A DNA stretch of 64,000 nt from Liolophura sinensis. Taxonomy: Eukaryota > Mollusca > Polyplacophora > Chitonida > Chitonidae. The stretch covers positions 7,560,281 through 7,624,280 of the forward strand of contig NC_088301.1 of the NCBI RefSeq assembly GCF_032854445.1, read 5' to 3'. Positions 63,901 through 64,000 of this stretch are shown here, piece after piece. The notes below the pieces were generated by a model, which was not told where the DNA came from, searched no databases, and saw only the letters and a list, made by a program, of their open reading frames with translations. Position 1 is the stretch's first letter. Every line of letters starts with the position of its first letter. The translations under genes were made by a program, and so were the position numbers.

Positions 63901-63930
63901 AAGGTTGAATTTGTACTTCTTCGGCCTCAT
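2159..63930 (-). CDS. Tandem multi-catalytic ENPP (ectonucleotide pyrophosphatase/phosphodiesterase), 42 visible exons, 3' end outside the window
   Basis: ENPPs are zinc enzymes of the alkaline phosphatase superfamily that hydrolyse pyrophosphate and phosphodiester bonds of extracellular nucleotides or lysophospholipids. Spliced exons give [11 protein letters not shown]..., a transmembrane helix at residues ~39-61 (type II), a Ser/Thr-rich stalk, then repeated units. Module A is 153-867, B 868-1577, C from 1578 to at least 1792. A and B each hold a phosphodiesterase domain and a nuclease-like domain with an EF-hand-like loop DRDADGHAD. Zinc ligands and nucleophile are visible as D162, T198, D318, H322, D365, H366, H474 in A; D877, T913, D1033, H1037, D1080, H1081, H1187 in B; D1587, T1623, D1743, H1747, D1790, H1791 in C. 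Spacing matches ENPP1-3. Somatomedin-B domains are absent. Modules join in frame without stops. Inferred: one giant gene; separate tandem genes are the alternative. Exons are listed singly. Confidence 0.8.
2290..2530 (-). mobile_element. SINE-1, near full length
   Basis: Minus orientation. The tRNA-like head is at the right (B-box-like gggttcaagtcc), the body in the middle, and the tail with ggtgttt at the left. It is just upstream of exon C6. Confidence 0.8.
2769..2962 (+). mobile_element. SINE-1, full-length example with tRNA head
   Basis: Starts with an A-box-like tggctcagttggttagcg and B-box-like gagtttaagtcc, then the body and a 3' tail caatcaaataaataaataaa. This copy best defines the family as tRNA-derived. 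Confidence 0.87.
2963..5120. other. Intron C5-C6, no gene seen
   Basis: AT-rich intronic sequence with only short scattered open frames on both strands and no recognisable domain, RNA gene or repeat. Confidence 0.6.
5122..5935 (+). repeat. 24-bp minisatellite with 148-bp higher-order unit, upstream of the GPCR
   Basis: Subunits like acagtcttcagtggcaacca are organised into a 148-bp block repeated at least twice (period seen between 5408 and 5556 and the next copy). The 24-bp length keeps long frames open on both strands, but the encoded sequence is low-complexity and is not called a protein. Confidence 0.88.
6120..7313 (+). CDS. Class A peptide GPCR, FMRFamide-receptor-like, single exon
   Basis: A 397-residue intronless seven-helix receptor, presumably a Gq/Gi-coupled neuropeptide receptor at the plasma membrane. 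TM1 ~46-70 with GN (N62), TM2 ~80-100 with LALAD (D90), TM3 ~128-150 ending ERY in place of DRY, TM4 ~168-187, TM5 ~223-247, TM6 ~267-291 with CNLP (281-284), TM7 ~320-340 with NIIIY (332-336) in place of NPxxY. N-terminal sequon NDS, loop-2 sequons NTT and NSS. The variant motifs and overall pattern resemble invertebrate FMRFamide receptors; the ligand is not determinable. It lies antisense in the C5-C6 intron of the ENPP gene. The last ~25 codons overlap the first units of a 55-bp minisatellite, and the stop arises in the second unit. A 24/148-bp array ends ~185 bases upstream. Confidence 0.92.
   Translation: MKIYHQTSPKANDSHSALLSLTGTTNSLEPVDLTEGIFRLRLNHIVYSIILNIIIAAGILGNILTFIILTRKSIRSTTTSVYLRLLALADILVLVTAIFRYKTYKILLSSCMDISVFFFDPYVEVYIEPFHWISLGMSSFITLALSVERYVAVKYPLAIKHTSKLTIVRVCTAVVLLTAIYLTLPNFFTYSVSWAQFENTTVAIAQLTPFGNSSQYMCLYHEYIIPICWYLLPCYFLTSLNFLLCIKVQHSSRIRLDLTKANRNRKLTILVISVIAVYVLCNLPRCILVFYRLVHFPHFCKETRNYFSPTPRSYLNADVSSSVLNVLNSCLNIIIYCIVGTKFRQELRNFVMCHRLRFRRKVFPALPTIDQKVTSLELPNYQQCTQPNTGGHITGTT
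7235..8340 (+). repeat. 55-bp minisatellite starting inside the GPCR coding region
   Basis: About 20 units of 55 bp containing gtcacatcactggaactacc and tgtacatagccaaatacagg. The first unit and part of the second are translated as the GPCR C-terminus; because 55 is not a multiple of three the frame shifts and ends at TAA in the second unit. Confidence 0.92.
8540..8676 (+). repeat. Interspersed repeat also present near 32215-32400
   Basis: Shares the stretch tttcagaagcacaaatga and neighbouring sequence with the reverse complement of 32215-32400. Type unknown; it adjoins a MITE-like element. Confidence 0.55.
8677..8815. mobile_element. MITE-like element with terminal inverted repeats
   Basis: Left end ggggccactttcacaaaa and right end gttttgtgaaagtagacac are imperfect inverted repeats extending ~45 bp inward through gtaactttttt / aaaaaagttac. 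No coding capacity. Confidence 0.6.
8816..10535. other. Intron C5-C6, right part, no gene seen
   Basis: AT-rich intron with short random frames only. Nothing supportable on either strand. Confidence 0.6.
10536..10674 (-). CDS. ENPP exon C5: zinc ligands D1743 and H1747
   Basis: Residues 1710-1755, [35 protein letters not shown]. The DxxxH motif is kept but the Gly before His, present in A and B, is replaced by Ile. 139 bp, phase 2/0, acceptor ttacag, donor gtagga. Confidence 0.93.
11235..11268 (-). CDS. ENPP exon C4 (34-bp microexon)
   Basis: Encodes [10 protein letters not shown] plus split codons (1698-1709). Acceptor caccag, donor gtgagt. The length and both phases match A4 and B4, but the sequence has changed from IYPDxW. 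Confidence 0.8.
11436..11632 (+). repeat. 64-bp tandem repeat, three units
   Basis: Units contain gtgcactaccagtacatgat and acaacagctttaccagaatc. In the intron between C3 and C4. Confidence 0.88.
11860..11972 (+). mobile_element. SINE-1 3' fragment
   Basis: Degraded body and the tail aaaacaccaatcaaataatc in plus orientation. Confidence 0.65.
12049..12124 (-). CDS. ENPP exon C3
   Basis: Residues 1673-1698, [19 protein letters not shown] then SDIRIQ. 76 bp, phase 0/1, acceptor ctccag, donor gtagta. Found by homology with A3 and B3 and by exact length. Confidence 0.87.
12488..12645 (-). mobile_element. SINE-1 copy beside exon C2
   Basis: Contains gattggtgttttacgctgta, ttatggtgggaggaaaccgg and ccatccgcaggttgctgaca. 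About 27 bp from the C2 donor. Confidence 0.85.
12672..12791 (-). CDS. ENPP exon C2
   Basis: Residues 1633-1672, [20 protein letters not shown] ... DPAWWGGEP. 120 bp, phase 0/0, acceptor ttttag, donor gtaagc. A SINE ends about 27 bases past the donor. Confidence 0.93.
13607..13772 (-). CDS. ENPP exon C1: third catalytic nucleophile
   Basis: Residues 1578-1632, [20 protein letters not shown] (D1587) and [11 protein letters not shown] (T1623). GFGAD replaces GFRAD of A and B and NMYS replaces NHYS. 166 bp, phase 2/0, acceptor cttgtag, donor gtaagt. Confidence 0.93.
13960..14192 (+). mobile_element. SINE-1 with degraded tRNA head
   Basis: Begins ggccgaagtggttagtgccc and ends caccaatcaaataaatgaac. 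In the B16-C1 intron. Confidence 0.78.
14642..14850 (-). CDS. ENPP exon B16: end of module B and linker into module C
   Basis: Residues 1508-1577. About 130 bp are almost identical to A16, then it diverges to [18 protein letters not shown]. No stop: the phase-2 donor GG|gtgagt joins T|ACACCT of exon C1, reading [15 protein letters not shown]. 209 bp. Confidence 0.88.
15052..15155 (+). repeat. ~40-bp tandem repeat, three units
   Basis: Repeats of a unit with gggagtac and cccgactttgaaggaga. Confidence 0.8.
15714..15867 (-). CDS. ENPP exon B15
   Basis: Residues 1457-1507, [20 protein letters not shown] ... [14 protein letters not shown]. 154 bp, phase 2/0, acceptor cccag, donor gtgagt. Confidence 0.93.
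16260..16389 (-). CDS. ENPP exon B14: calcium loop
   Basis: Residues 1414-1456, [25 protein letters not shown] and DRDADGHAD (1441-1449). 130 bp, phase 1/2, acceptor gccag, donor gtaggt. Confidence 0.92.
17030..17110 (-). CDS. ENPP exon B13
   Basis: Residues 1386-1413, [20 protein letters not shown] then MHDGFLR. TTNIVPM is a conserved ENPP1 block, confirming the frame. 81 bp, phase 1/1, acceptor ttttag, donor gtacag. Confidence 0.87.
17508..17735 (-). mobile_element. SINE-1, near full length, diverged
   Basis: Tail (ttta)n at the left, gtgttttacgcctttctcaa, body, and a tRNA-like head at the right near the cctcatgcg/ggcacac segment. 87 bases downstream of the B12 exon. Confidence 0.7.
17822..18137 (-). 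CDS. ENPP exon B12: start of the second nuclease-like domain
   Basis: Residues 1281-1386: [18 protein letters not shown], then [30 protein letters not shown]. 316 bp, phase 0/1, acceptor atttag, donor gtgagt. One codon shorter than A12. Confidence 0.92.
18308..18552 (+). mobile_element. Second SINE-like family
   Basis: Contains gcttggggtttaacgtcgtg, gacgaaggaatccttagggt and atactgatacgggtcaacca, a repeat I associate with molluscan genomes. A short relative lies near 29310. Confidence 0.65.
19044..19204 (-). CDS. ENPP exon B11: interdomain linker
   Basis: Residues 1227-1280: [27 protein letters not shown], ending CSCEDQ. 161 bp, phase 1/0, acceptor cttcag, donor gtaatg. Confidence 0.93.
19822..19909 (-). 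CDS. ENPP exon B10: end of the second phosphodiesterase domain
   Basis: Residues 1198-1227, [12 protein letters not shown] ... [12 protein letters not shown]. 88 bp, phase 0/1, acceptor atttcag, donor gtgggt. The 33-bp minisatellite begins about 90 bases upstream. Confidence 0.93.
19999..21195 (+). repeat. 33-bp minisatellite in the B9-B10 intron
   Basis: About 36 units of consensus ctcatgtagttcttaactgc plus aattacactgtac. Because 33 is a multiple of three, the plus strand is open for long stretches (repeated [11 protein letters not shown]). It lies antisense within the ENPP intron and is not called coding. Confidence 0.92.
21196..21522 (+). repeat. Short degenerate repeats of agttcttgctattctctcc
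   Basis: Five or so copies at 21199, 21230 and 21435-21520, flanking a unique segment. They follow the 33-bp array. Confidence 0.65.
21528..21775 (-). mobile_element. SINE-1, near full length
   Basis: Tail tttatttgattggtgtttta at the left, body gcaggttgctgacagacctt, head with agtaattgaattggtgagag at the right. 110 bases from the B9 donor. Confidence 0.83.
21885..21936 (-). CDS. ENPP exon B9: zinc ligand H1187
   Basis: Residues 1181-1197, [17 protein letters not shown]. 52 bp, phase 2/0, acceptor aaggcag, donor gtaaga. Two further degenerate copies of the acceptor and first exon bases lie upstream near 22085 and 22265. Confidence 0.88.
21930..22330 (-). repeat. Threefold repeat of the B9 acceptor region
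   Basis: The segment ttcagtccacttctgccttt at exon B9 recurs near 22086 and 22266, each followed by similar attaaaat-rich intron sequence, ~180 bp apart. It copies the acceptor and first exon bases. A SINE-1 fragment (22165-22245) separates two copies. Confidence 0.7.
22165..22245 (-). mobile_element. SINE-1 fragment
   Basis: actcaagaatatttccgtca and cggccagcattatggtggaa. Confidence 0.75.
23065..23215 (-). CDS. ENPP exon B8
   Basis: Residues 1131-1180, including [18 protein letters not shown] and [11 protein letters not shown]. It has only about seven nucleotide differences from A8 across 151 bp. Phase 1/2, acceptor atctcag, donor gtaagt. Confidence 0.92.
24113..24256 (-). CDS. ENPP exon B7
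   Basis: Residues 1083-1130: [40 protein letters not shown]. 144 bp, one codon longer than A7, phase 1/1, acceptor atcag, donor gtgagt. Confidence 0.87.
24420..24665 (-). mobile_element. Two degraded SINE-1 copies in tandem
   Basis: 24420-24540 and 24570-24665 each show ttatttgatt-type tail, ctcaagaa and an agcattat-type body. Confidence 0.65.
25150..25205 (+). mobile_element. SINE-1 3' end
   Basis: ttcttgagtatgacgtaaaa and caatcaaataaataaataaa. Confidence 0.7.
25207..25364 (+). repeat. Tandem duplication of ~90 bp
   Basis: gggccttgaaacgaactatt and neighbouring cacatagatctatga occur twice in a row with few differences. Confidence 0.85.
25547..25655 (-). CDS. ENPP exon B6: zinc ligands D1080 and H1081
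   Basis: Residues 1046-1082, [19 protein letters not shown] ... MLLADHG. 109 bp, phase 0/1, acceptor ttccag, donor gtaagt. It is clearly diverged from A6 except at the metal site. Confidence 0.93.
26470..26612 (-). mobile_element. SINE-1 copy near exon B5
   Basis: ggtgttttacgccgtactcc and tggtgggaggaaacagggca. Confidence 0.82.
26716..26854 (-). CDS. ENPP exon B5: zinc ligands D1033 and H1037
   Basis: Residues 1000-1045, [14 protein letters not shown] ... [14 protein letters not shown]. 139 bp, phase 2/0, acceptor ttttctag, donor gtaggt. Confidence 0.94.
27258..27575 (+). repeat. 27-bp minisatellite in the B4-B5 intron
   Basis: About 12 units of acatgatgtcacaggtaatt plus tatgcag. Open frames arise because 27 is a multiple of three. 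Confidence 0.92.
28327..28360 (-). CDS. ENPP exon B4 (34-bp microexon)
   Basis: Encodes [10 protein letters not shown] plus split codons (988-999). With B5 it reads YSGSVSYDTR, close to the family consensus. Acceptor tttcag, donor gtaagt, phase 1/2. Confidence 0.88.
29579..29654 (-). CDS. ENPP exon B3
   Basis: Residues 963-988; the protein is identical to A3 ([11 protein letters not shown] ... GSDVNISG) although many third positions differ, so selection has held the amino acids. 76 bp, phase 0/1, donor gtaaat. Confidence 0.93.
29978..30097 (-). CDS. ENPP exon B2
   Basis: Residues 923-962, [20 protein letters not shown] ... NPAWWEGEP. 120 bp, phase 0/0, acceptor ttccag, donor gtgagt. Confidence 0.95.
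30600..30800 (+). repeat. Degenerate ~30-bp repeats
   Basis: Repeats of (c)caagaatg(t)caattctgaatga in the B1-B2 intron, strongly decayed. Confidence 0.6.
30860..31041 (-). repeat. Two extra copies of the B1 exon end and donor
   Basis: Each ~85-bp unit resembles the last ~60 bases of exon B1 (codons for the [12 protein letters not shown] region, decayed) plus a gtaagtctgt donor. Homologous to the larger array at exon A1. Confidence 0.85.
31042..31207 (-). CDS. ENPP exon B1: second catalytic nucleophile
   Basis: Residues 868-922, [14 protein letters not shown] (D877) and [10 protein letters not shown] (T913). 166 bp, phase 2/0, acceptor gtttcag, donor ACA|gtaagt. Two degenerate copies of its 3' end and donor follow to the left. 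Confidence 0.95.
32045..32111. repeat. Hairpin: 28-bp inverted repeat, 11-base loop
   Basis: Arms 32045-32072 and 32084-32111 share gacatt..ggcataggtactaa with about three mismatches. Probably a tiny fold-back MITE. Confidence 0.85.
32215..32400 (-). repeat. Interspersed repeat shared with 8540-8676
   Basis: The reverse complement shares tctgaagcacaaatga and flanks with the region upstream of the element at 8677. It includes a hydrophobic open frame that is not an ENPP anchor exon. Confidence 0.55.
32676..32890 (-). CDS. ENPP exon A16: end of module A and linker into module B
   Basis: Residues 796-867. [16 protein letters not shown] is the ENPP C-terminal helix that normally precedes a stop. 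Here the frame continues through [12 protein letters not shown] to [16 protein letters not shown] and a phase-2 donor AA|gtatga, joining C|TCAAAG of B1. The WxxxxCxxPAxxQC pattern repeats the linker at the end of exon N4. 215 bp, phase 0/2. Confidence 0.88.
33805..33958 (-). CDS. ENPP exon A15
   Basis: Residues 745-795, with [30 protein letters not shown] and PNC. These match the family's IPTHFFIVLTSC and LAFILPHR blocks. 154 bp, phase 2/0, acceptor ttttacag, donor gtgagt. Confidence 0.93.
34777..34907. mobile_element. MITE-like element
   Basis: Ends cggcccagtttcacgaagct and gctttgtgaaaacgggccc are imperfect inverted repeats. No coding capacity. Confidence 0.6.
35335..35464 (-). CDS. ENPP exon A14: calcium loop of the nuclease-like domain
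   Basis: Residues 702-744: [25 protein letters not shown] and the EF-hand-like loop DRDADGHAD (729-737), which in ENPPs binds calcium and supports folding. 130 bp, phase 1/2, acceptor cctag, donor gtgggt placed by homology with B14. Confidence 0.92.
36311..36391 (-). CDS. ENPP exon A13
   Basis: Residues 674-701, starting [17 protein letters not shown] and ending in [11 protein letters not shown]. 81 bp, phase 1/1, acceptor attttcag, donor gtatag. It diverges from B13 in sequence but has the same length and phase. Confidence 0.83.
36546..37139. mobile_element. Inverted-repeat element whose core is a 35-bp minisatellite
   Basis: 34-bp terminal inverted repeats (36546-36579, 37106-37139; start aagtacactgaacaagg) with two mismatches enclose ~14 units of aataaaccaagaaattgtat plus atccatgagagtgtt. 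Non-autonomous; in the A12-A13 intron. Confidence 0.82.
37333..37651 (-). CDS. ENPP exon A12: start of the nuclease-like domain
   Basis: Residues 568-674, largest exon of the module (319 bp, phase 0/1). It includes [25 protein letters not shown] and GYLFEP, typical of the degenerate DNA/RNA-nonspecific-nuclease fold of ENPP1-3. There are four N-glycosylation sequons (NFS, NLT, NET, NFT). Acceptor ttttcag, donor gtatgt. Confidence 0.92.
38246..38406 (-). CDS. ENPP exon A11: interdomain linker
   Basis: Residues 514-567: [23 protein letters not shown], then a Pro-rich stretch and paired cysteines (CRCDNQ). This matches the link between catalytic and nuclease-like domains in ENPP1-3. 161 bp, phase 1/0, acceptor ctccag, donor gtaatc. 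Confidence 0.93.
38488..40350 (+). repeat. 36-bp minisatellite in the A10-A11 intron
   Basis: About 50 units of gataagtgacatcaccagta plus tctgcttgagcacaat; regular in 38790-40180, degenerate at the edges. Since 36 is a multiple of three both strands stay open for more than 370 codons, which is a by-product, not two proteins. Confidence 0.93.
40443..40530 (-). CDS. ENPP exon A10: end of the phosphodiesterase domain
   Basis: Residues 485-514, [12 protein letters not shown] ... [12 protein letters not shown], the highly conserved end of the catalytic domain. 88 bp, phase 0/1, acceptor ctacag, donor gtaaga. The 36-bp minisatellite begins about 100 bases further left. Confidence 0.93.
40862..40922 (-). 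CDS. ENPP exon A9: zinc ligand H474
   Basis: Residues 465-484, [27 protein letters not shown] corresponds to the GFHGSDN zinc site. 61 bp, phase 2/0, acceptor gtcccag, donor gtgggt. It is nine bases longer than B9. Confidence 0.88.
41568..41718 (-). CDS. ENPP exon A8
   Basis: Residues 415-464, including [18 protein letters not shown] and [12 protein letters not shown], the family block before the final zinc histidine. 151 bp, phase 1/2, acceptor tttttcag, donor gtaggt. It is nearly identical to B8 at the nucleotide level, more so than neighbouring exons. Confidence 0.9.
42426..42566 (-). CDS. ENPP exon A7
   Basis: Residues 368-414, starting [19 protein letters not shown] and containing [17 protein letters not shown]. 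It follows the DHG motif as the DHGM segment does in other ENPPs; the loop is lineage-specific. 141 bp (144 in B), phase 1/1, acceptor tttctag, donor gtaagt. Confidence 0.85.
43113..43221 (-). CDS. ENPP exon A6: zinc ligands D365 and H366
   Basis: Residues 331-367, [19 protein letters not shown] ending in VILADHG, the conserved DHG metal site. 109 bp, phase 0/1, acceptor gtttcag, donor gtaagc. Confidence 0.94.
43320..43432 (-). mobile_element. SINE-1 fragment, diverged
   Basis: tttgattagtgttttatacc, tatttatacgactg and an accgagcagagcctgc body. Confidence 0.65.
43859..43984 (+). CDS. Possible small secreted peptide or signal-peptide exon
   Basis: A 41-codon frame from [23 protein letters not shown] reads like a signal peptide. 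After Val21 there is a good donor-like gtaagc, so it could instead be a first coding exon of a nested plus-strand gene. No downstream exon was recognised; chance occurrence is quite possible. Confidence 0.2.
   Translation: MGICITKWLLATLMCVFISGVVSSLWSRIVDHTHLTNLIQS
44090..44192 (-). mobile_element. SINE-1 fragment
   Basis: tattggtgttttaccaccta and agtattatggcgggaggaaa. Confidence 0.75.
44701..44839 (-). CDS. ENPP exon A5: zinc ligands D318 and H322
   Basis: Residues 285-330, starting [14 protein letters not shown] and containing [14 protein letters not shown], the DxxxH zinc motif. 139 bp, phase 2/0, acceptor acttttcag, donor gtaaat. About ten degenerate copies of its acceptor and first ~35 bases lie directly upstream (44840-45410). 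Confidence 0.94.
44840..45410 (-). repeat. Minisatellite built from the acceptor and 5' end of ENPP exon A5
   Basis: About 10-11 degenerate ~50-bp units. On the minus strand each reads tttacttttcag followed by a version of the exon start (TATGACACCCGTATTGACAC), i.e. a decoy 3' splice site with the codons for YDTRIDTVL. It lies immediately upstream of the true acceptor. Confidence 0.88.
45475..45620 (-). mobile_element. SINE-like fragment of a second body type
   Basis: Shares ggaggaaa...gtaaaccagagacctttggc with 14216-14280 and 18633-18725. Confidence 0.5.
45915..46015 (+). repeat. (TTTA)n microsatellite with SINE tail remnant
   Basis: About 20 ttta units, followed by a degraded SINE-1 body (agagtatttcacttagatga). 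Confidence 0.9.
46328..46516. mobile_element. Probable MITE
   Basis: The left end cccgtatttatcaaacgtct and the right end gtgataactatgaaccca form an imperfect inverted repeat, with ttaagactta-type subterminal motifs. Confidence 0.45.
46724..46757 (-). CDS. ENPP exon A4 (34-bp microexon)
   Basis: Encodes [10 protein letters not shown] with split codons at both ends (273-284). Acceptor cgcag, donor gtgagt, phase 1/2. It was found from the conserved IFPDIY-like block and the required phases. The same 34-bp exon exists in B and C. Confidence 0.88.
47469..47544 (-). CDS. ENPP exon A3
   Basis: Residues 248-273, [17 protein letters not shown] then VGSDVNIS. It corresponds to the ENPP segment with the aromatic FW and GSDV that lines the nucleotide pocket. 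76 bp, phase 0/1, donor gtaagt. Confidence 0.93.
47690..47955 (-). mobile_element. SINE-2: tRNA-derived SINE, body and head
   Basis: The minus strand has a tRNA-like head at the right (tggctagagcgtccacctcg and B-box gggatcaaaccc) followed by the body shared with 58565-58800. Preceded by an (AT)n run at 47585-47605. Confidence 0.7.
48668..48895 (-). mobile_element. SINE-1, near full length, beside exon A2
   Basis: agctcaagaatatttccttc, acgttgctggcagaaattct and a degraded head. Ends ~10 bases from the A2 donor. Confidence 0.75.
48906..49025 (-). CDS. ENPP exon A2
   Basis: Residues 208-247, starting [16 protein letters not shown] and ending NPAWWKGEP. This is the family's conserved block after the catalytic threonine. 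120 bp, phase 0/0, acceptor tttcag, donor gtaagt. An old SINE lies about 10 bases past the donor. Confidence 0.95.
49470..50387 (-). repeat. Minisatellite built from the 3' end and donor of ENPP exon A1
   Basis: Ten ~90-bp units plus a partial one. On the minus strand each repeats the exon from the GVHTPYLRS region through ACGTTCCCTAACCATTACAG and the gtgagtctgt donor, so each holds the catalytic-threonine codons and a 5' splice site. It follows the true exon directly. Later units carry frame-breaking changes. Confidence 0.93.
50388..50553 (-). CDS. ENPP exon A1: catalytic nucleophile exon
   Basis: Residues 153-207. It contains [14 protein letters not shown] (zinc ligand D162) and [10 protein letters not shown] (nucleophile T198, and the Asn of TFPN that contacts phosphate in this family). 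166 bp, phase 2 in and 0 out, acceptor attccag, donor ACA|gtgagt. The donor side is repeated many times in the array immediately to its left. Confidence 0.95.
50831..51144 (-). CDS. ENPP exon N4: rest of the transmembrane helix, mucin-like stalk, linker
   Basis: A 314-bp exon, phase 0 in and 2 out, residues 48-152. It begins [16 protein letters not shown], completing the helix (~39-61). A Ser/Thr-rich stalk follows with degenerate TTESSTGP-type repeats likely to be O-glycosylated, plus a sequon NQT. It ends [17 protein letters not shown], which matches the linker that in ENPP1-3 lies just before the phosphodiesterase domain. The two somatomedin-B domains expected between helix and linker are missing. 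The donor gtataa is weak but in the right phase. Confidence 0.85.
51715..51855 (+). repeat. 38-bp tandem repeat
   Basis: Three to four units of tacctgtggtgtaacatagatgtgtggtgttgctgta-type sequence; related units recur at 52155-52345. Confidence 0.82.
51921..51995 (+). mobile_element. tRNA-derived SINE head or tRNA pseudogene
   Basis: tagctcggttggtagagcgc (A-box/D arm) and cgagttcgaatccctg (B-box). The anticodon arm is roughly formed (loop cttcggc) but the acceptor and T stems do not pair, so a functional tRNA is unlikely. Confidence 0.7.
52155..52345 (+). repeat. Repeats related to the 38-bp array
   Basis: tgtagtgttgctggatacct with cctgtggtgaggcctagagg variants. Confidence 0.75.
52355..52672 (+). 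repeat. 33-bp G-rich minisatellite
   Basis: About eight units of gtgtttgcatggccttgtgg plus aggtgtatgtgag. Open frames on both strands follow from the unit length. Confidence 0.88.
53569..53634 (-). CDS. ENPP exon N3: juxtamembrane segment and first half of the transmembrane helix
   Basis: A 66-bp phase 0/0 exon encoding [14 protein letters not shown] followed by VIGIIAVI (26-47). The hydrophobic run continues directly into exon N4, so the membrane helix is split by this intron. Acceptor ttttaatag, donor gtaagt. The Cys-x-Lys-Arg before the helix fits the positive-inside rule. Confidence 0.78.
54345..54440 (+). mobile_element. SINE-1 fragment
   Basis: gtccggtttcttctcacaat, atgttggccaccgttgcc and gaaatgttcatgagtag. 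Confidence 0.65.
54893..55250 (+). repeat. ~132-bp tandem repeat, 2.5 units
   Basis: Units share agacattcgtatac, ccgtcaaccaataagg, cccaaaacaacgtttaacac and gtacatagatccatgc; the third is truncated and diverged. Confidence 0.9.
55751..55792 (-). CDS. ENPP exon N2: cytoplasmic segment
   Basis: A 42-bp phase 0/0 exon encoding [14 protein letters not shown] (12-25), between a cag acceptor and a gtgagt donor. It joins in frame to N1 and N3. It is short and acidic/polar with no recognisable domain; GYGTYSSL could hold a tyrosine-based trafficking signal, which is a guess. Confidence 0.65.
56120..56225 (-). mobile_element. SINE-2 tRNA-like head
   Basis: Minus strand: ggtctaatgattagagcgtc and ccggatcaaaccca. 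Same family as 47690-47955 and 58565-58800. Confidence 0.7.
56858..57110. repeat. CpG-rich inverted-repeat element
   Basis: A perfect 20-bp inverted repeat (56920-56939 and 57078-57097, taaagatcttgtgcgcacga) encloses ~138 bases with further cgtgctctcgag motifs in both orientations. Likely a fold-back element; no coding capacity. Confidence 0.78.
57795..57925 (-). mobile_element. SINE-1 copy
   Basis: gatgttttacgccgtactca, cggcggccagcattatggtg and catccgcaggttgctgaaag. Confidence 0.85.
58565..58800 (+). mobile_element. SINE-2 copy
   Basis: ccgggatcaaacccgagtcg, catgactggctggcccggtg, then aatgtgactgggtaaggtgt and cgtcttcggcatgatacttc. A partial body copy lies at 58008-58090. Confidence 0.7.
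58915..58976 (-). mobile_element. SINE-1 fragment
   Basis: ttttacgccacactcaagaa and cacttatacgacggcggtca. Confidence 0.75.
58977..61004. other. Intron N1-N2, no gene seen
   Basis: AT-rich, with scattered ttgtaaat and acagtgta motifs (59880-60510) that may be decayed transposon ends, and a G-run near 59105. No coding exon or RNA gene recognised. Confidence 0.55.
61005..61190 (+). mobile_element. SINE-1 fragments
   Basis: gagtacggcgtaaaacacaa with (aaat)n tail at 61050-61100 and a second body fragment gctggccgccgtcg at 61147. Confidence 0.72.
61191..63380. other. Intron N1-N2, right part, no gene seen
   Basis: AT-rich intron with homopolymer runs (62350-62480) and short frames without domain similarity. 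A tataaag-type box near 62210 has no plausible gene behind it. Confidence 0.55.
63590..63850 (-). mobile_element. SINE-1, near full length, next to the first coding exon
   Basis: ttgattggtattttacgccg, cggcggccagtattatggtg, cacggccatccgcacgttgc, and a decayed head to the right. It ends ~45 bases downstream of the N1 donor. Confidence 0.82.
63898..63930 (-). CDS. ENPP exon N1: start codon and cytoplasmic tail
   Basis: Encodes [11 protein letters not shown] (residues 1-11), basic as expected for the cytoplasmic side of a type II protein. An in-frame TAG lies ten codons upstream of this ATG, which supports the start. The donor is GAG|gtaagg, phase 0. The 5' UTR runs toward the right window edge; no promoter can be assigned. 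Confidence 0.72.
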
Positions 63931-64000
63931 GGTCAAACTGTCTTGTAGAGTCTTCTATTCCCGCCTGGCGTGCCGGGATAATCACGGATGGATTGGTATA

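Overview
The window looks like lophotrochozoan, most probably molluscan, nuclear DNA. It is AT-rich, has short phase-conserved exons in long introns, is dense in tRNA-derived SINEs of a type I associate with marine molluscs, and is unusually rich in minisatellites. The taxon is an inference; no species marker was identified.

Nearly the whole window is one minus-strand gene running from a start codon at 63930 to beyond the left edge. Splicing the 42 exons I can place gives an ectonucleotide pyrophosphatase/phosphodiesterase (ENPP, nucleotide pyrophosphatase family) unlike the usual single-catalytic-domain form. It has a short cytoplasmic tail and one transmembrane helix (exons N1-N4, 63930 to 50831) and a Ser/Thr-rich stalk with no somatomedin-B domains. 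Then come module A (50553-32676, phosphodiesterase plus nuclease-like), module B (31207-14642, the same 16-exon architecture) and module C (13772-2159, first six exons, cut off by the window edge). Exon phases match throughout and exon lengths are mostly identical between modules. The last exon of A has no stop: it ends in a phase-2 donor that joins in frame to the first exon of B, and B joins to C in the same way. The visible reading is about 1,792 residues with three sets of catalytic metal ligands and nucleophiles. The best reading is a tandem, multi-catalytic, type II membrane ENPP. Three separate genes are the alternative, but no start or signal/anchor exon was found in front of B or C.

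Inside the 8.3-kb intron between C exons 5 and 6, on the opposite strand, lies an intact single-exon class A peptide GPCR (6120-7313, FMRFamide-receptor-like). Its stop codon lies in a minisatellite that starts inside its own coding sequence.

The second theme is repeats. Several minisatellites are built from exon edges of the host gene. A ~50/53-bp array (1-2158) repeats the 3' end and donor of exon C6, which encodes the metal-binding ADHG motif. A ~90-bp array (49470-50387) repeats the catalytic-threonine exon end and donor of A1, with a short version at B1 (30860-31041). A ~50-bp array (44840-45410) repeats the acceptor and exon start of A5. A threefold repeat (21930-22330) copies the acceptor side of B9. 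Other arrays (24/148, 27, 33, 35, 36, 38, 55, 64, 132 bp) have no clear exon source, except the 55-bp GPCR one.

Layout from left to right: 1-2270 exon C6 and its array; 2271-10535 intron with SINEs, the 24/148-bp array and the GPCR with its 55-bp array; 10536-13772 exons C5-C1; 14642-31207 module B with 33-bp and 27-bp arrays; 32676-50553 module A with 36-bp and 35-bp arrays and the A5/A1 arrays; 50831-63930 N-terminal exons in long introns with SINEs, a CpG-rich inverted repeat and a 132-bp tandem repeat. Intronic stretches not listed hold only AT-rich sequence or old repeat debris. Exons are named by module (N1-N4, A1-A16, B1-B16, C1-C6); residue numbers refer to the deduced spliced protein.
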